From Pseudomonadota bacterium (GTDB taxonomy: Bacteria; Pseudomonadota; Alphaproteobacteria; GCA-2731375): a DNA stretch of 46,879 nucleotides. The position numbers and the translations under genes were made by a program. The stretch lies in the NCBI GenBank assembly GCA_027623205.1, contig JAQBYC010000027.1, positions 1-46,879 on the forward strand, written 5' to 3'. Of this stretch, positions 35,327 through 44,259 are shown piece after piece. Position 1 is the first letter of the stretch, and the number at the start of each line of letters is the position of its first letter. The notes below the pieces were generated by a model that made no database searches, was not told the DNA's origin, and saw only the letters and a list, made by a program, of their open reading frames with translations.

Positions 35327-36511
35327 ATGCACCTTGAGGCACAAGCTGATGATCAAGCGTTTCGGGTCGAGGTTCAGGATTTCCTGGCAGATCATTTAAC
35401 GCCGGACCTGCGCCAGGCGGGCCAGCGAACCATGGGCATCTGCAGCCCTCACGCGGCCAGCCAGGCCTGGCAGAAAACCCTTCATGCCAAGGGCTGGGCC
35501 GCGCCCAGTTGGCCGGTTGAACATGGCGGCACGGGGTGGAGCGCCATGCAGCGTCATATCTTCGCCACGGAATGCAATTTGGCCGATGCCCCCATGCTGG
35601 CGCCCATGGGTCTGGATATGGTTGGCCCCGCGATCATGGGACATGGCAGCGCCGCTCAACAGGCCGGCTATTTGCCACGCATTCTGTCGGCGCAGGATAG
35701 TTGGTGCCAGGGCTATTCCGAGCCGGGCTCCGGCTCCGACCTGGCCTCGCTGCAATGCCGGGCCCTGCGGGATGGCGACGACTACATCATCAACGGCAGC
35801 AAAATCTGGACCACCCACGCACAGTACGCCAATCGCATGTTTTGCCTGGTCCGCACCAGCAGCCTGGGAAAACCACAACAGGGCATCACATTTTTGTTGC
35901 TGGACATGGCAAGCCCCGGCGTCAGGGTCGAACCGATCATTACCATGGCCGGCAATCACGAAGTCAATCAGGTGTTCTTTGAGGATCTTCGGGTGCCGCG
36001 CGAAAACCGCGTGGGTGCGGAGAACGATGGCTGGACAGTGGCCAAGTACCTGTTGGAATTCGAGCGCGGTGGCCGGGCCTGGGGCGCGCGCCTGCGCGGC
36101 GCCTTGGCCAACCTGCGCCGGCTGGCGGACGCGCGCGGGATCGCCAATGGAAGCCTCGCCCAACGTCTGGCCGCCCTGGCGGTCGATGTCAGGTCGGTGG
36201 AATTCACGGAACAGCGCGTAATCGCGGAACTCACCAAGACGGGCCGCATAGGCCCGGCATCATCGTTGCTAAAGACCCGCGCCTGCGCCGTGTTGCAGGC
36301 CATCAGCGAATGCAGCGTGGAAGCCATAGGCAACTACGCCGCCCCCTATCAACCCAAGGCCAGCCAATGGGGCAGCAACATTGACGCCATTGGCCAGTTG
36401 GACGAATTGGCCGTGGTGGGACGATATCTGGATCAACGGGCCCGCTCCATAGCTGGCGGTTCCAACGAGGTTCAGCGTAATATCATGGCAAAACTGGTTT
36501 TGGGCATGTAA
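35327..36511 (+). CDS. Acyl-CoA dehydrogenase family protein (first of a tandem pair)
   Basis: This is an FAD-dependent flavoprotein that introduces a 2,3-double bond into an acyl-CoA and passes electrons to ETF. It has 394 residues. WCQGYSEPGSGSDLASLQ covers FAD and substrate contacts. IINGSKIWTTHAQYA, NHEVNQVFFEDLRVP and NDGWTVAKYLLEFERGG follow. The C-terminal loop reads IAGGSNEVQRN, with Gly where medium-chain enzymes have the catalytic Glu. The Glu in FERGG is a candidate base in the location used by long-chain and isovaleryl enzymes. It is followed after 31 bases by a close paralogue in the same direction and then by the ebo genes. The acyl group is unknown. Confidence 0.87.
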   Translation: MHLEAQADDQAFRVEVQDFLADHLTPDLRQAGQRTMGICSPHAASQAWQKTLHAKGWAAPSWPVEHGGTGWSAMQRHIFATECNLADAPMLAPMGLDMVGPAIMGHGSAAQQAGYLPRILSAQDSWCQGYSEPGSGSDLASLQCRALRDGDDYIINGSKIWTTHAQYANRMFCLVRTSSLGKPQQGITFLLLDMASPGVRVEPIITMAGNHEVNQVFFEDLRVPRENRVGAENDGWTVAKYLLEFERGGRAWGARLRGALANLRRLADARGIANGSLAQRLAALAVDVRSVEFTEQRVIAELTKTGRIGPASSLLKTRACAVLQAISECSVEAIGNYAAPYQPKASQWGSNIDAIGQLDELAVVGRYLDQRARSIAGGSNEVQRNIMAKLVLGM

Positions 36512-36542
36512 GCCTATTTTGCGGAAACAGGGAGTTGCGGAT

Positions 36543-37745
36543 ATGGAAATGGGCATGACGGCGGCGGATGCGGCCTTTCGCAACGATGTGCGGGCTTTTT
36601 TTGACGAAAAATTGACGGACGATATGCGCGAGGCAAGCAATTTGACCTCGGGCGTATTTGCGGAGATGGAGATTGGCCGCCGTTGGCACAAGGTCTTGTA
36701 CCAACAGGGCTGGATCGCGCCATCCTGGCCGGCGGAACATGGCGGCGCCGATTGGACCCCCATGCAGCGCTATATCTACGATTCCGAAGCCGGGGCCGCC
36801 GGTGCGCCGCGGTTGTTTTCCATGGGTCTGCGCATGGTCGGCCCGGTGGTGATGAAGTTCGGCGACGACGAACAGAAAGAATTCTATCTGCCCCGTATCC
36901 GCTCCGGCGAGGATGTCTGGTGCCAGGGTTATTCCGAACCGGGCTCCGGCTCCGATTTGGCCTCGCTGCAGACCAGGGCGATTGTCGACGGCGACGACTA
37001 TGTTGTGAACGGCACCAAAATCTGGACCACCGGGGCGCAATATGCCTCCCGTATGTTCTGTCTGGTTCGTACCTCGACCGAAGGCAAGCCGCAGGAAGGT
37101 ATCTCCTTCATCCTGATTGACATGGATACGCCGGGCATTACGATCGAGCCGATCCTTACCCTGGCCGGCGATCACGAGGTCAACCAGGTCTTTTTGGACG
37201 ATGTCCGGGTGCCGATCAAGAACCGGGTCGGCCCGGAAAATGACGGCTGGACCGTGGCCAAGTACCTGCTGGAATTTGAACGCGGCGGGGCCGCCTACGC
37301 GACCACCTTGGCGGCCGGGCTGGAGAAATTGCGCGCCATCGCCGAGGCGGAGCGAACCGGTGGCGGCCGCCTGATCGACGACAACGCCTTCGCCGCGAAA
37401 CTGGCCGCGGTCGAGGTGCGGCAACGGGCCGTGCAAGCCACGGAGCATCGTATTATGTCCGATATCGCCCAACGCGGCCCGCCCGGCCCCGCCAGTTCGA
37501 TCATGAAGGTGCTGGGTTCGGAAACCAATCAATGGATATCCGAGCTGGCGGTCGAGGCAACACAATACTACGCCGCGCCTTATCAGCCGGAAGCCCGGGT
37601 GCCCGGCAACAATGTGGAACCGATCGGCCCGGCCGCCACCGTCCCGGTGATGCCGAAATATCTCAACTTCCGCGCCGCCACTATCTATGCCGGCTCTTCC
37701 GAAGTGCAACGCAACATCATGGCAAAGCTGGTTTTGGGCCTTTGA
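36543..37745 (+). CDS. Acyl-CoA dehydrogenase family protein (second of a tandem pair)
   Basis: This close paralogue of the preceding gene has 400 residues. It shares WCQGYSEPGSGSDLASLQ, HEVNQVF, NDGWTVAKYLLEFERGG and the ending EVQRNIMAKLVLG. The loop here is IYAGSSEVQRN, again without Glu at the medium-chain catalytic position. Neighbouring acyl-CoA dehydrogenases sometimes form mixed alpha2beta2 enzymes, as in steroid degradation, so the two may assemble together. This is inference. ATG 36543 was chosen, with GGGAG about ten bases upstream. A longer frame from 36519 adds eight residues. eboD starts 65 bases beyond the stop on the same strand. Confidence 0.87.
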   Translation: MEMGMTAADAAFRNDVRAFFDEKLTDDMREASNLTSGVFAEMEIGRRWHKVLYQQGWIAPSWPAEHGGADWTPMQRYIYDSEAGAAGAPRLFSMGLRMVGPVVMKFGDDEQKEFYLPRIRSGEDVWCQGYSEPGSGSDLASLQTRAIVDGDDYVVNGTKIWTTGAQYASRMFCLVRTSTEGKPQEGISFILIDMDTPGITIEPILTLAGDHEVNQVFLDDVRVPIKNRVGPENDGWTVAKYLLEFERGGAAYATTLAAGLEKLRAIAEAERTGGGRLIDDNAFAAKLAAVEVRQRAVQATEHRIMSDIAQRGPPGPASSIMKVLGSETNQWISELAVEATQYYAAPYQPEARVPGNNVEPIGPAATVPVMPKYLNFRAATIYAGSSEVQRNIMAKLVLGL

Positions 37746-37810
37746 TAGCGGTGGCCCGCCGCCCATAAACCGTGCCATAGTGTCTCAACCAAAAAGACCT
37801 ATGGGGCAGC

Positions 37811-39094
37811 ATGAAACAAGACGTGGATTTCGGCGACCGGACGGATCCGGAGCCTGACATTTGGCGAGACCTTGCGCATAACATGACTGAGGCCAGCTCG
37901 ACAGAGACCTATGTTCAACGCTTTACCATGGCGGTGGAATATCCGGTGGTCTTTACCGAAGGTTTGTTCGAGCCGGGCAACCCGGCGCTGGCAGATACCG
38001 TGTCGCGCCACGAGCCGGGCAAGCGCCATCGTTTGTTTGTTATTCTGGATGGCGGCGTGGCCAGGGCTCAGCCGGACCTGACGGCGCGCCTGGCGGCCTA
38101 TACGGACCATCACAAGGCCCGCCTGGAGTTGCTGGCTGTAGAGTTGGTGCAGGGCGGCGAAGGGGTCAAGAACCAACCTGATATCGTCGATGGCTTGTTG
38201 CGGCGAATGCAGGAGTTGGCCATTGACCGCCATTCCTATGTAGTGGCGATTGGCGGCGGCGCGGTTCTGGATCTGGTCGGGTACGCCGCGGCCATCTGCC
38301 ATCGCGGCGTGCGCCTGTTGCGGGTGCCGACAACGGTGCTGGCGCAAAACGATTCCGGTGTCGGTGTGAAGAACGGCGTCAATGCCCTGGGCATCAAGAA
38401 TTTCGCCGGCACCTTCGCGCCGCCCTTCGCGGTGCTGAACGATTTCGCCTTTATCGAGACCCTGGAACGCCGGGACAAGATCGCCGGCATGGCCGAGGCG
38501 GCAAAGGTCGCCCTGATCCGCGACGACGCCTTTTTCAACTGGCTGGAGGCCAACGCCTCTGCCCTTGCCCGGTTTGATCCCCCGGCCATGCGCTATATGA
38601 TCCGCCGCTGCGCCGAGCTGCATCTGCGGCATATCGCATCGGGGGGTGATCCGTTCGAGCAGGGCAGCGCCCGGCCCCTGGATTACGGCCATTGGTCCGC
38701 CCACAAGCTGGAAGGGTTGAGCGGCCACAAGCTACGGCATGGCGAGGCGGTGGCCATCGGCATGGCCATGGATGCGCGTTATGCCGTGTTGGCGGGGATG
38801 CTTCCGGCCGCAGCGGGGGAGCGCATTTGCCACCTGTTGGAACGGTTGGGATTTGAGCTCTGGCACGACAGCCTCGGGATCGCGGCTGCCGATGGCCAAC
38901 CGGCCATGCTGGATGGCCTGCGGGAATTCCAGGAACACCTGGGCGGTGAATTGACCATCACCTTGATAGAGGCCATTGGCCGCGGCGTCGAAGTGCATCG
39001 CATCGATCGCACGCACATGCTGGCCGCCCGCGATTGGCTGCGGCACAGGGCGGCGCGAAATGGGGCATCGCGGAATGAGGCGCCGGGGGCATGA
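37811..39094 (+). CDS. eboD: EboD: 3-dehydroquinate synthase-like protein
   Basis: This is a member of the sugar-phosphate cyclase superfamily and part of the ebo cluster. The 427-residue protein has an NAD loop in VVAIGGGAVLD, PTTVLAQNDSGVG, and the metal-site residues expected for 3-dehydroquinate synthase: Glu in MAEAAKVAL, His in DYGHWSAH and His in LRHGEAVAIGM. The catalytic machinery therefore looks intact. The N-terminal 35 residues and alanine/arginine-rich tail are extra compared with AroB. Because it sits with ebo genes and not aro genes, a role on a specialised substrate is more likely than in aromatic amino acid synthesis. Its stop overlaps the eboE start (ATGA). Confidence 0.85.
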   Translation: MKQDVDFGDRTDPEPDIWRDLAHNMTEASSTETYVQRFTMAVEYPVVFTEGLFEPGNPALADTVSRHEPGKRHRLFVILDGGVARAQPDLTARLAAYTDHHKARLELLAVELVQGGEGVKNQPDIVDGLLRRMQELAIDRHSYVVAIGGGAVLDLVGYAAAICHRGVRLLRVPTTVLAQNDSGVGVKNGVNALGIKNFAGTFAPPFAVLNDFAFIETLERRDKIAGMAEAAKVALIRDDAFFNWLEANASALARFDPPAMRYMIRRCAELHLRHIASGGDPFEQGSARPLDYGHWSAHKLEGLSGHKLRHGEAVAIGMAMDARYAVLAGMLPAAAGERICHLLERLGFELWHDSLGIAAADGQPAMLDGLREFQEHLGGELTITLIEAIGRGVEVHRIDRTHMLAARDWLRHRAARNGASRNEAPGA

Positions 39095-40299
39095 AACTTG
39101 GCCCGGACAGGGGTGATGCCCACCTGACCTATTGCACCAATATCCATCCGGGAGAGACCTGGGGCGAAGTCGGCCATGCCCTGCGCGTCCATCTGCCGGC
39201 GGTAAAGGCGCGGCTATGTCCGGCGCAGGATTTCGGCGTCGGTCTGCGTCTTTCAGCTGTCGCCGCGCGGGACCTGACCGCGCCCGACGCGTTCGCCGAG
39301 TTACAGGATATTCTGGCCAGCGGCGGATTGTACGTTTTCACCATCAACGGGTTTCCCTATGGCACCTTTCATGGGGCCCGCGTCAAAGAGGCGGTCTATC
39401 AACCGGATTGGCGTACAGCGGACCGGTTGGCCTATTCCAATCGGTTGGCCGACCTGCTGGCCCGCCTGTTGCCCGAGGACGACAGTATTGAAGGCAGTAT
39501 CTCCACGGTGCCGGGGGGCTTCAAGCCGGATGTGGACGGACCCGATGTCAGCCGGGCCATGGCCGATAATATGCTGCGCCACGCGGCGCATTTGGTGGCT
39601 TTGCGACGGGACACGGGCCGGACCATCGCCCTGGCGTTGGAGCCGGAACCTTGCTGCCTGCTGGAAACCACGCAGGAAGCCGTAGATTTTTTCAAGACCC
39701 ATTTGCACAACGCCGCGGCTGTCGAGCGATTGGCCACCCTCACGGGCGCTTCCCTGGCCGAGGCAGAAGCGGATTTGCACCGCCATTTGGGTGTTTGCCT
39801 GGATCTTTGCCATGCCGCCGTGGAGTTCGAAGACCCCGAAGAGGCGGTCGCCGCCTTGCAGGCGGACGGTATCGCTGTTCCCAAAGTGCAGATCAGCGCC
39901 GGTATCCGTCTGCCCCAGGTCAGTAGGGCGGATATTGAACGCATCCGTCCGTTCGACGATGCGGTCTATTTGCACCAGGTGGTAGCCAAGACCGCGCGCG
40001 GCCTGGATCGCTACCTGGACCTGGGCGATGCGTTCGCCGCGTTCAAAGAGGCCGAGCGGCCGGAATGGCGGGTGCATTTCCATGTGCCGATTTTCCTGGC
40101 CGCGCTGGACGGTTTCGCCACCACGCGCCCGGCCGTGGAAAGCTTTCTGGCCCGGCAGCGCCGGGACCCGGTAACCCGGCATCTGGAGGTGGAGACATAT
40201 ACCTGGGATGTATTGCCCGAGGAACACCGGCGCGACGATGTGGTATCGAACATCGTCAAGGAAATGCAGTGGGCGCAAAATCAATTGGGGACTTTCTAG
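39091..40299 (+). CDS. eboE: EboE: xylose isomerase-like TIM barrel protein
   Basis: It is recognised as EboE by the opening LTYCTNIHPGETW and by its place between eboD and eboC. The 402-residue protein belongs to the sugar phosphate isomerase/epimerase fold. Putative metal and substrate residues appear in YVFTINGFPYGTFH, ALALEPEPCC, GVCLDLCHAAVEFE, QISAGIRLP and VHFHVPIF, and the protein closes with LEVETYTWDVLP. The reaction is not known for any EboE. The cluster has been linked in cyanobacteria to delivery of scytonemin precursors to the periplasm. Translation is coupled to eboD by a four-base overlap. Confidence 0.88.
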   Translation: MKLGPDRGDAHLTYCTNIHPGETWGEVGHALRVHLPAVKARLCPAQDFGVGLRLSAVAARDLTAPDAFAELQDILASGGLYVFTINGFPYGTFHGARVKEAVYQPDWRTADRLAYSNRLADLLARLLPEDDSIEGSISTVPGGFKPDVDGPDVSRAMADNMLRHAAHLVALRRDTGRTIALALEPEPCCLLETTQEAVDFFKTHLHNAAAVERLATLTGASLAEAEADLHRHLGVCLDLCHAAVEFEDPEEAVAALQADGIAVPKVQISAGIRLPQVSRADIERIRPFDDAVYLHQVVAKTARGLDRYLDLGDAFAAFKEAERPEWRVHFHVPIFLAALDGFATTRPAVESFLARQRRDPVTRHLEVETYTWDVLPEEHRRDDVVSNIVKEMQWAQNQLGTF

Positions 40300-40303
40300 G
40301 CTC

Positions 40304-41161
40304 ATGAACTGGCGGGTCGCCTTGCGCCTGGGCCGGGTATCGAACCTGCCGACGGTCTGGTCCAACAGCCTGGCCGGACTGGTTCTGGCCGGCGGCGGCG
40401 TCGCGCTGGATACGAGCATCGGATTGATGCTGATCATGTCGTTGTTCTACGTCGGCGGGATGTATCTCAACGACGCCTTTGATCAACGCATTGATGCGGT
40501 CGAGCGCCCCGAACGGCCCATTCCATCCGGCCAGATCAGCGCCCAAACCGTATACATCTGCGGCTACGGCATGTTGGCCCTGGGCATCGCCGCCCTGTTC
40601 TGGTGGGGCGCGGGCTGGCGGCCGGGTTTGACCGGGATCGCCCTGGCCGGGGCCATCGTCTATTACGACTGGCGGCACAAGGCGGATCCCTTCGGCCCGG
40701 CCTGGATGGGCCTGTGCCGGGTTCTGATCTATCTTGCCGCCGCGTTTCTGGTCACGGCGCAGCCGCCGACCGTCCTGTATCTGGGCGCCCTGGGGTTGTT
40801 TTGCTATCTGATCGGCCTGACCTATATCGCCAAGCAGGAAAACCTGGGCCGGGTCGCCAATCTTTGGCCCCTGCTGTTTCTGGCCGTGCCGGTGCTGGCG
40901 GCGGGCTGTCTGGCGGCACAAACTGGCGGCCTGACCCTGCTCCTGGCCGCGGTCTTTGTGCTGTGGATGGTCAACGCCCTGCGTTATTTGTGGCGGCGGG
41001 GACCCGGCGACATTCCGCGCGCCGTGGTCAGCCTGATCGCCGGCATGTCCCTGCTGGATGCGGTATTCATCGCCTATCTGGGGGCCGGGCAAATGGCCAT
41101 CGCCGCCGTTGCCTGTTTTGCCCTGACCCTGACCTTCCAGCGCTTTATCCCCGGCACGTAG
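40304..41161 (+). CDS. eboC: EboC: UbiA-family prenyltransferase-like membrane protein
   Basis: This 285-residue membrane protein has about eight to nine hydrophobic segments and the UbiA signature. The first Asp-rich motif is YLNDAFDQRIDAVERPERP near 47-65, which binds the diphosphate of a prenyl donor through magnesium. The second region contains YYDWRHK. Family members attach isoprenoid chains to acceptors within the membrane. ATG 40304 is five bases after the eboE stop and starts the conserved RVSNLPTVWSN region. A longer frame would overlap eboE by about 90 bases. The nearby idi gene could provide the isoprenoid precursor. The acceptor is unknown. Confidence 0.9.
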   Translation: MNWRVALRLGRVSNLPTVWSNSLAGLVLAGGGVALDTSIGLMLIMSLFYVGGMYLNDAFDQRIDAVERPERPIPSGQISAQTVYICGYGMLALGIAALFWWGAGWRPGLTGIALAGAIVYYDWRHKADPFGPAWMGLCRVLIYLAAAFLVTAQPPTVLYLGALGLFCYLIGLTYIAKQENLGRVANLWPLLFLAVPVLAAGCLAAQTGGLTLLLAAVFVLWMVNALRYLWRRGPGDIPRAVVSLIAGMSLLDAVFIAYLGAGQMAIAAVACFALTLTFQRFIPGT

Positions 41162-41190
41162 GCCGTTTTAAGGGTCGGACGGGCCGGAGA

Positions 41191-42567
41191 TCACGGTCCA
41201 AAAATGTGCTTCAGGACAATCTGCTTCACGTCCGTGGCCCGCACTTCGCCATCGGGCAGCAGGGCCGCTTCCGAACTGATGATCAGGGGGCCGTCTTCGG
41301 GCCGGTCGGTAATTCTGCCGTGGGAACCCTTGACCAGGCTGGCATCCAGGGGGATGACATCCATCAGGGTGCGAAAACCCAGGGCTTTCTTTGCCAGCCG
41401 CCAGGCGATGGCCAGTTTCGGGCTGGCGATGGCCGGGTCCATGAACAGTTCCACCGGGTCAAAGCCCGGTTTCCGGTGAATTTCCACGGTTCGGGCGAAA
41501 TCCGGCGCCTTGGCGTCATCCAACCAGTAGTAATAGGTGAACCATCGGTCGGCCCGGCTGATCGCCACCAGTTCGCCCGAACGGTCATGGGCCAGGCCAT
41601 AGGCCCGCTTGCCCGCATCATCCAGCACCGTCTCGACGCCATCCAGTCCCTCGATCAAGGCTTTGACCTCGCCCTGGCGCGCGGGATCCCGGACATAGAT
41701 ATGGGCCAATTGATGATCGGAAATTGCAAAGGCATCCGAGGCGCCGGGGTCCAGCAATTCCAGGCCCACTTCCTCGCGCACCCGCAACAGGCCGGCCTGG
41801 CGCAGGGCCCGGTTGATATGCACCGGGCCGCTGACATTGGTAATGCCATATTCCGACAACACGATGATGCGGGTGCCGTCCGCGTCCGCCTGCTCGATCA
41901 ACCGGCCGCACAAGGCATCCACCGACCTCACCTCGGGGCCGACCTCGGGGCCATCGGGGCCGAACTTTTGCAGGCAATAATCCAGGTGCGGCAGGTAGAC
42001 CATGGTCAGGGTCGGATCCCGGGTCTCGCGTACGTGCAGCGCTGAACGGGTAATCCAGTCGGAAGCAATAAGATCGGCGCCTGGTCCCCAAAAGCGGAAC
42101 AGCGGGAATTGTCCCAATTTATTTTTTAATTCGCCGCGTAATGCTTCCGGCGCGGCATGAATATCGGGTAGTTTGCGGCCGTCGGCGGGATACATGGGCC
42201 GGGGCGTCACGGCCCAATCCACATCCGCATACATATTATACCACCAGAACAGCTTGGCGCAGGTGAAGTCCGGGTCGCGGGCCCTGGCCGCATCCCAGAT
42301 TTTTTCGCCCGACACCAGCTTGTTGGACTGGCGCCAGAACCAGATCTCGGACAGATCGCGAAAATACCAGCCGTTGCCCACGATGCCGGTTTGATCAGGT
42401 GGCAGGCCGGTAACAAAAGTGGATTGCACCGCGCAGGTCACCGCTGGCGTCACGGTGCGCAGGGGTCGCAGCACGCCGCGCCCGGCCAAACGGGAAAGGT
42501 TCGGCGTATTCGGCCCCATCAACGATGGCGTCAGACCAACCACCAGAACAACAATGGTACGCTGCAA
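41191..42567 (-). CDS. eboF: EboF: alkaline phosphatase / nucleotide pyrophosphatase-like protein
   Basis: This is a phosphodiesterase-fold member of the ebo cluster, 458 residues. The threonine expected as nucleophile is present (T44 in PAVTCAVQST), as are D196 in LPHLDYCLQKFGPD and a histidine in KGSHG near 420. Other metal ligands of nucleotide pyrophosphatases are changed. The first Asp is missing (VVGLTP), the His before GP is Gln200, and the usual D-H-G is E239-Y240-G241. I recall such changes as typical of this subfamily, so it may have a different mechanism or act as a binding protein. It is convergent with eboC, whose stop is 29 bases away, and 33 bases downstream of eboB. Confidence 0.85.
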   Translation of the reverse strand: MQRTIVVLVVGLTPSLMGPNTPNLSRLAGRGVLRPLRTVTPAVTCAVQSTFVTGLPPDQTGIVGNGWYFRDLSEIWFWRQSNKLVSGEKIWDAARARDPDFTCAKLFWWYNMYADVDWAVTPRPMYPADGRKLPDIHAAPEALRGELKNKLGQFPLFRFWGPGADLIASDWITRSALHVRETRDPTLTMVYLPHLDYCLQKFGPDGPEVGPEVRSVDALCGRLIEQADADGTRIIVLSEYGITNVSGPVHINRALRQAGLLRVREEVGLELLDPGASDAFAISDHQLAHIYVRDPARQGEVKALIEGLDGVETVLDDAGKRAYGLAHDRSGELVAISRADRWFTYYYWLDDAKAPDFARTVEIHRKPGFDPVELFMDPAIASPKLAIAWRLAKKALGFRTLMDVIPLDASLVKGSHGRITDRPEDGPLIISSEAALLPDGEVRATDVKQIVLKHIFGP

Positions 42568-42600
42568 AACCTATGCCCCCCGTCAGCCCGCCGGCCCGAT

Positions 42601-43491
42601 CTATTCCGCCGGCTCGACCACGGCTTCCTGGCCGCGCAGGACCGAATTGCCTTCCCACAGTTCCGATTGGTCAATGCGCGGGCGCTCGCCCTCCCGGCCC
42701 AGATTCAGGCGGCCGCTTTGGCCAAAGAACCGCACCGGATTATGCCAGACCACGGTTTCGATATCGGCCTCGGAAATGCCCGCCTGGCGCATGGCGGCGA
42801 CGGTTTTCGGCACCTTCAAGGGATCGGAAACACCCCAATCGGCGGCGCTGTTGATGGTAATCCGCTCGGTGCCGTATTGCTGCACCAGGGTGGCCATGCG
42901 GGCCTCGTCCATCTTGGTATTGGGATAGATCGAATGGCCGGCCCAGCAGCCGCTGTCCAGGGTCAGGGGCAGGGTTTCTTCGTTGTTATGATCGATCAGC
43001 ACCCGCCCCGGTGCAATACCCGAGGCCTTGACCAGATCGATGGTGCGTTCGGTGCCGGCCTTTTTATCCCGATGCGGGGTATGGATCAGCACGGGCAGAT
43101 CAAAATCGATGGCCAGCTGCATCTGGGCCTCGAAATGGCTGGTCTCCGCCGCCGTTTGATCATCGAAACCAATCTCGCCGACGCCGACGCAACTTTCCTT
43201 TTCCAGATAAATCGGCAACAGCTCCATCACCCCCTCGGCGACATCCGGGTTGTTGTCCTCCTTGGGGTTCAGGCCGATGGTGCAAAAATGGTGGATGCCG
43301 AACTGCTTGGCGCGAAACCGCTCCCACCCGACCAGGGACAGAAAATAGTCCTCGAAGGCGCCCACGTGGGTGCGCGGCTGACCCACCCAGAAGGCCGGCT
43401 CGATGATCGCAACGATACCCGCATCGGCCATCGCCTGGTAATCGTCGGTGGTGCGCGAGGTCATGTGTATATGGTGGTCAAACATTTTCAT
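42601..43491 (-). CDS. eboB: EboB: TatD-like metal-dependent hydrolase
   Basis: This 296-residue amidohydrolase-fold protein has a full set of metal-site residues: FDHHIHM (H-x-H) at the N-terminus, Glu in GVGEIGFDD, His in VLIHTPHRD, His in VLIDHNNEET and Asp in NSAADWG. TatD relatives include nucleases and phosphotriesterase-like hydrolases. The substrate in the ebo pathway is unknown. It lies between eboA (32 bases upstream) and eboF (33 bases downstream) on the minus strand, so the three are one transcription unit. AGGAAC precedes the ATG. Confidence 0.9.
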   Translation of the reverse strand: MKMFDHHIHMTSRTTDDYQAMADAGIVAIIEPAFWVGQPRTHVGAFEDYFLSLVGWERFRAKQFGIHHFCTIGLNPKEDNNPDVAEGVMELLPIYLEKESCVGVGEIGFDDQTAAETSHFEAQMQLAIDFDLPVLIHTPHRDKKAGTERTIDLVKASGIAPGRVLIDHNNEETLPLTLDSGCWAGHSIYPNTKMDEARMATLVQQYGTERITINSAADWGVSDPLKVPKTVAAMRQAGISEADIETVVWHNPVRFFGQSGRLNLGREGERPRIDQSELWEGNSVLRGQEAVVEPAE

Positions 43492-43523
43492 GGGCTGTTC
43501 CTAACGTTGCTGCACCCGGACGC

Positions 43524-44189
43524 CTAGGCGGCATCCAGGTTGACGATCAAATCTACATCGTCCGGTACGGCGCGCCCCGCGGCCCGGCGTTCCGAGGCAA
43601 AGGCGACGGCCATACGCTTCAATTCCGGGGTGGCCCGGCTGGCCAAATTTGCAATACGGCCCACCAGCACGGCCATGAAGATGGCTTTCAGGACCATCTG
43701 GTTGAAGTTCGCCTCCGGGAACCAGGCCGCCGGATAGGCGTTTTCGCAGGCGATCGCCTCGAACACGTCCAGCACATTGGTGCGGCAGGCATCAATGGCC
43801 AATTCCAGATACTGTTCCGGCCGCGGCAGGAAAGACAGGCTGTGCAATACCGCCGCCTGCTCCCGGTAATCGCCGCGCAAATAGACCTGACGGACGAACG
43901 CCGCATGCTCGACCCCTGGCAAAACAGCCAGGGCGCGCAGCAAAAGCGCCGTGCGGGCCACATTGTCAATTTGCCAGGCCCCGGCGCCGATCACGCCGGC
44001 GGCGGTCATGGCCTCCACGTCCGCCGCCACCAATCGGCAATCGCGCAGGCGCCTTGCAGCGCCGGCAAAGGCGGCGCGAAACCGGACGATTGCCGAGGCT
44101 TCATCGGCGCTGGGCCAGGCCCCTTCAAGCCAGATACGGGCCGGACCTTCAATGCGGGCCCAAAGTATGTCGCTGAAACAATCACTCAT
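43524..44189 (-). CDS. eboA: EboA domain protein
   Basis: This helical, alanine-rich protein of 221 residues has no known enzymatic motif. It matches the EboA family by its overall pattern, including DNVARTALLLRALA, EQAAVLHSLSFLP, ENAYPAAWFPEANFNQMVLKAIFM and the C-terminal RIANLASRATPELKRMAVAFASERRAAGR region, and by position before eboB. The repeated helices suggest a scaffold or partner protein rather than an enzyme. The start is taken at ATG 44189 (MSDCFSDILW). An ATG seven codons upstream is possible. A long frame reaching into idi is clearly not the start. Confidence 0.84.
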   Translation of the reverse strand: MSDCFSDILWARIEGPARIWLEGAWPSADEASAIVRFRAAFAGAARRLRDCRLVAADVEAMTAAGVIGAGAWQIDNVARTALLLRALAVLPGVEHAAFVRQVYLRGDYREQAAVLHSLSFLPRPEQYLELAIDACRTNVLDVFEAIACENAYPAAWFPEANFNQMVLKAIFMAVLVGRIANLASRATPELKRMAVAFASERRAAGRAVPDDVDLIVNLDAA

Positions 44190-44259
44190 CGTGCCGCCGC
44201 CGGCTCCCATTCCAAACGCACCGTCTATCGCCAACCTTATACCCAAAGCGCCGCCGCTT

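Noticed and set aside
36483-37778. 431-codon minus-strand frame opposite the second acyl-CoA dehydrogenase
   Set aside because: It is a shadow of a conserved gene. Its peptide is rich in Gly, Arg and His with no family pattern.
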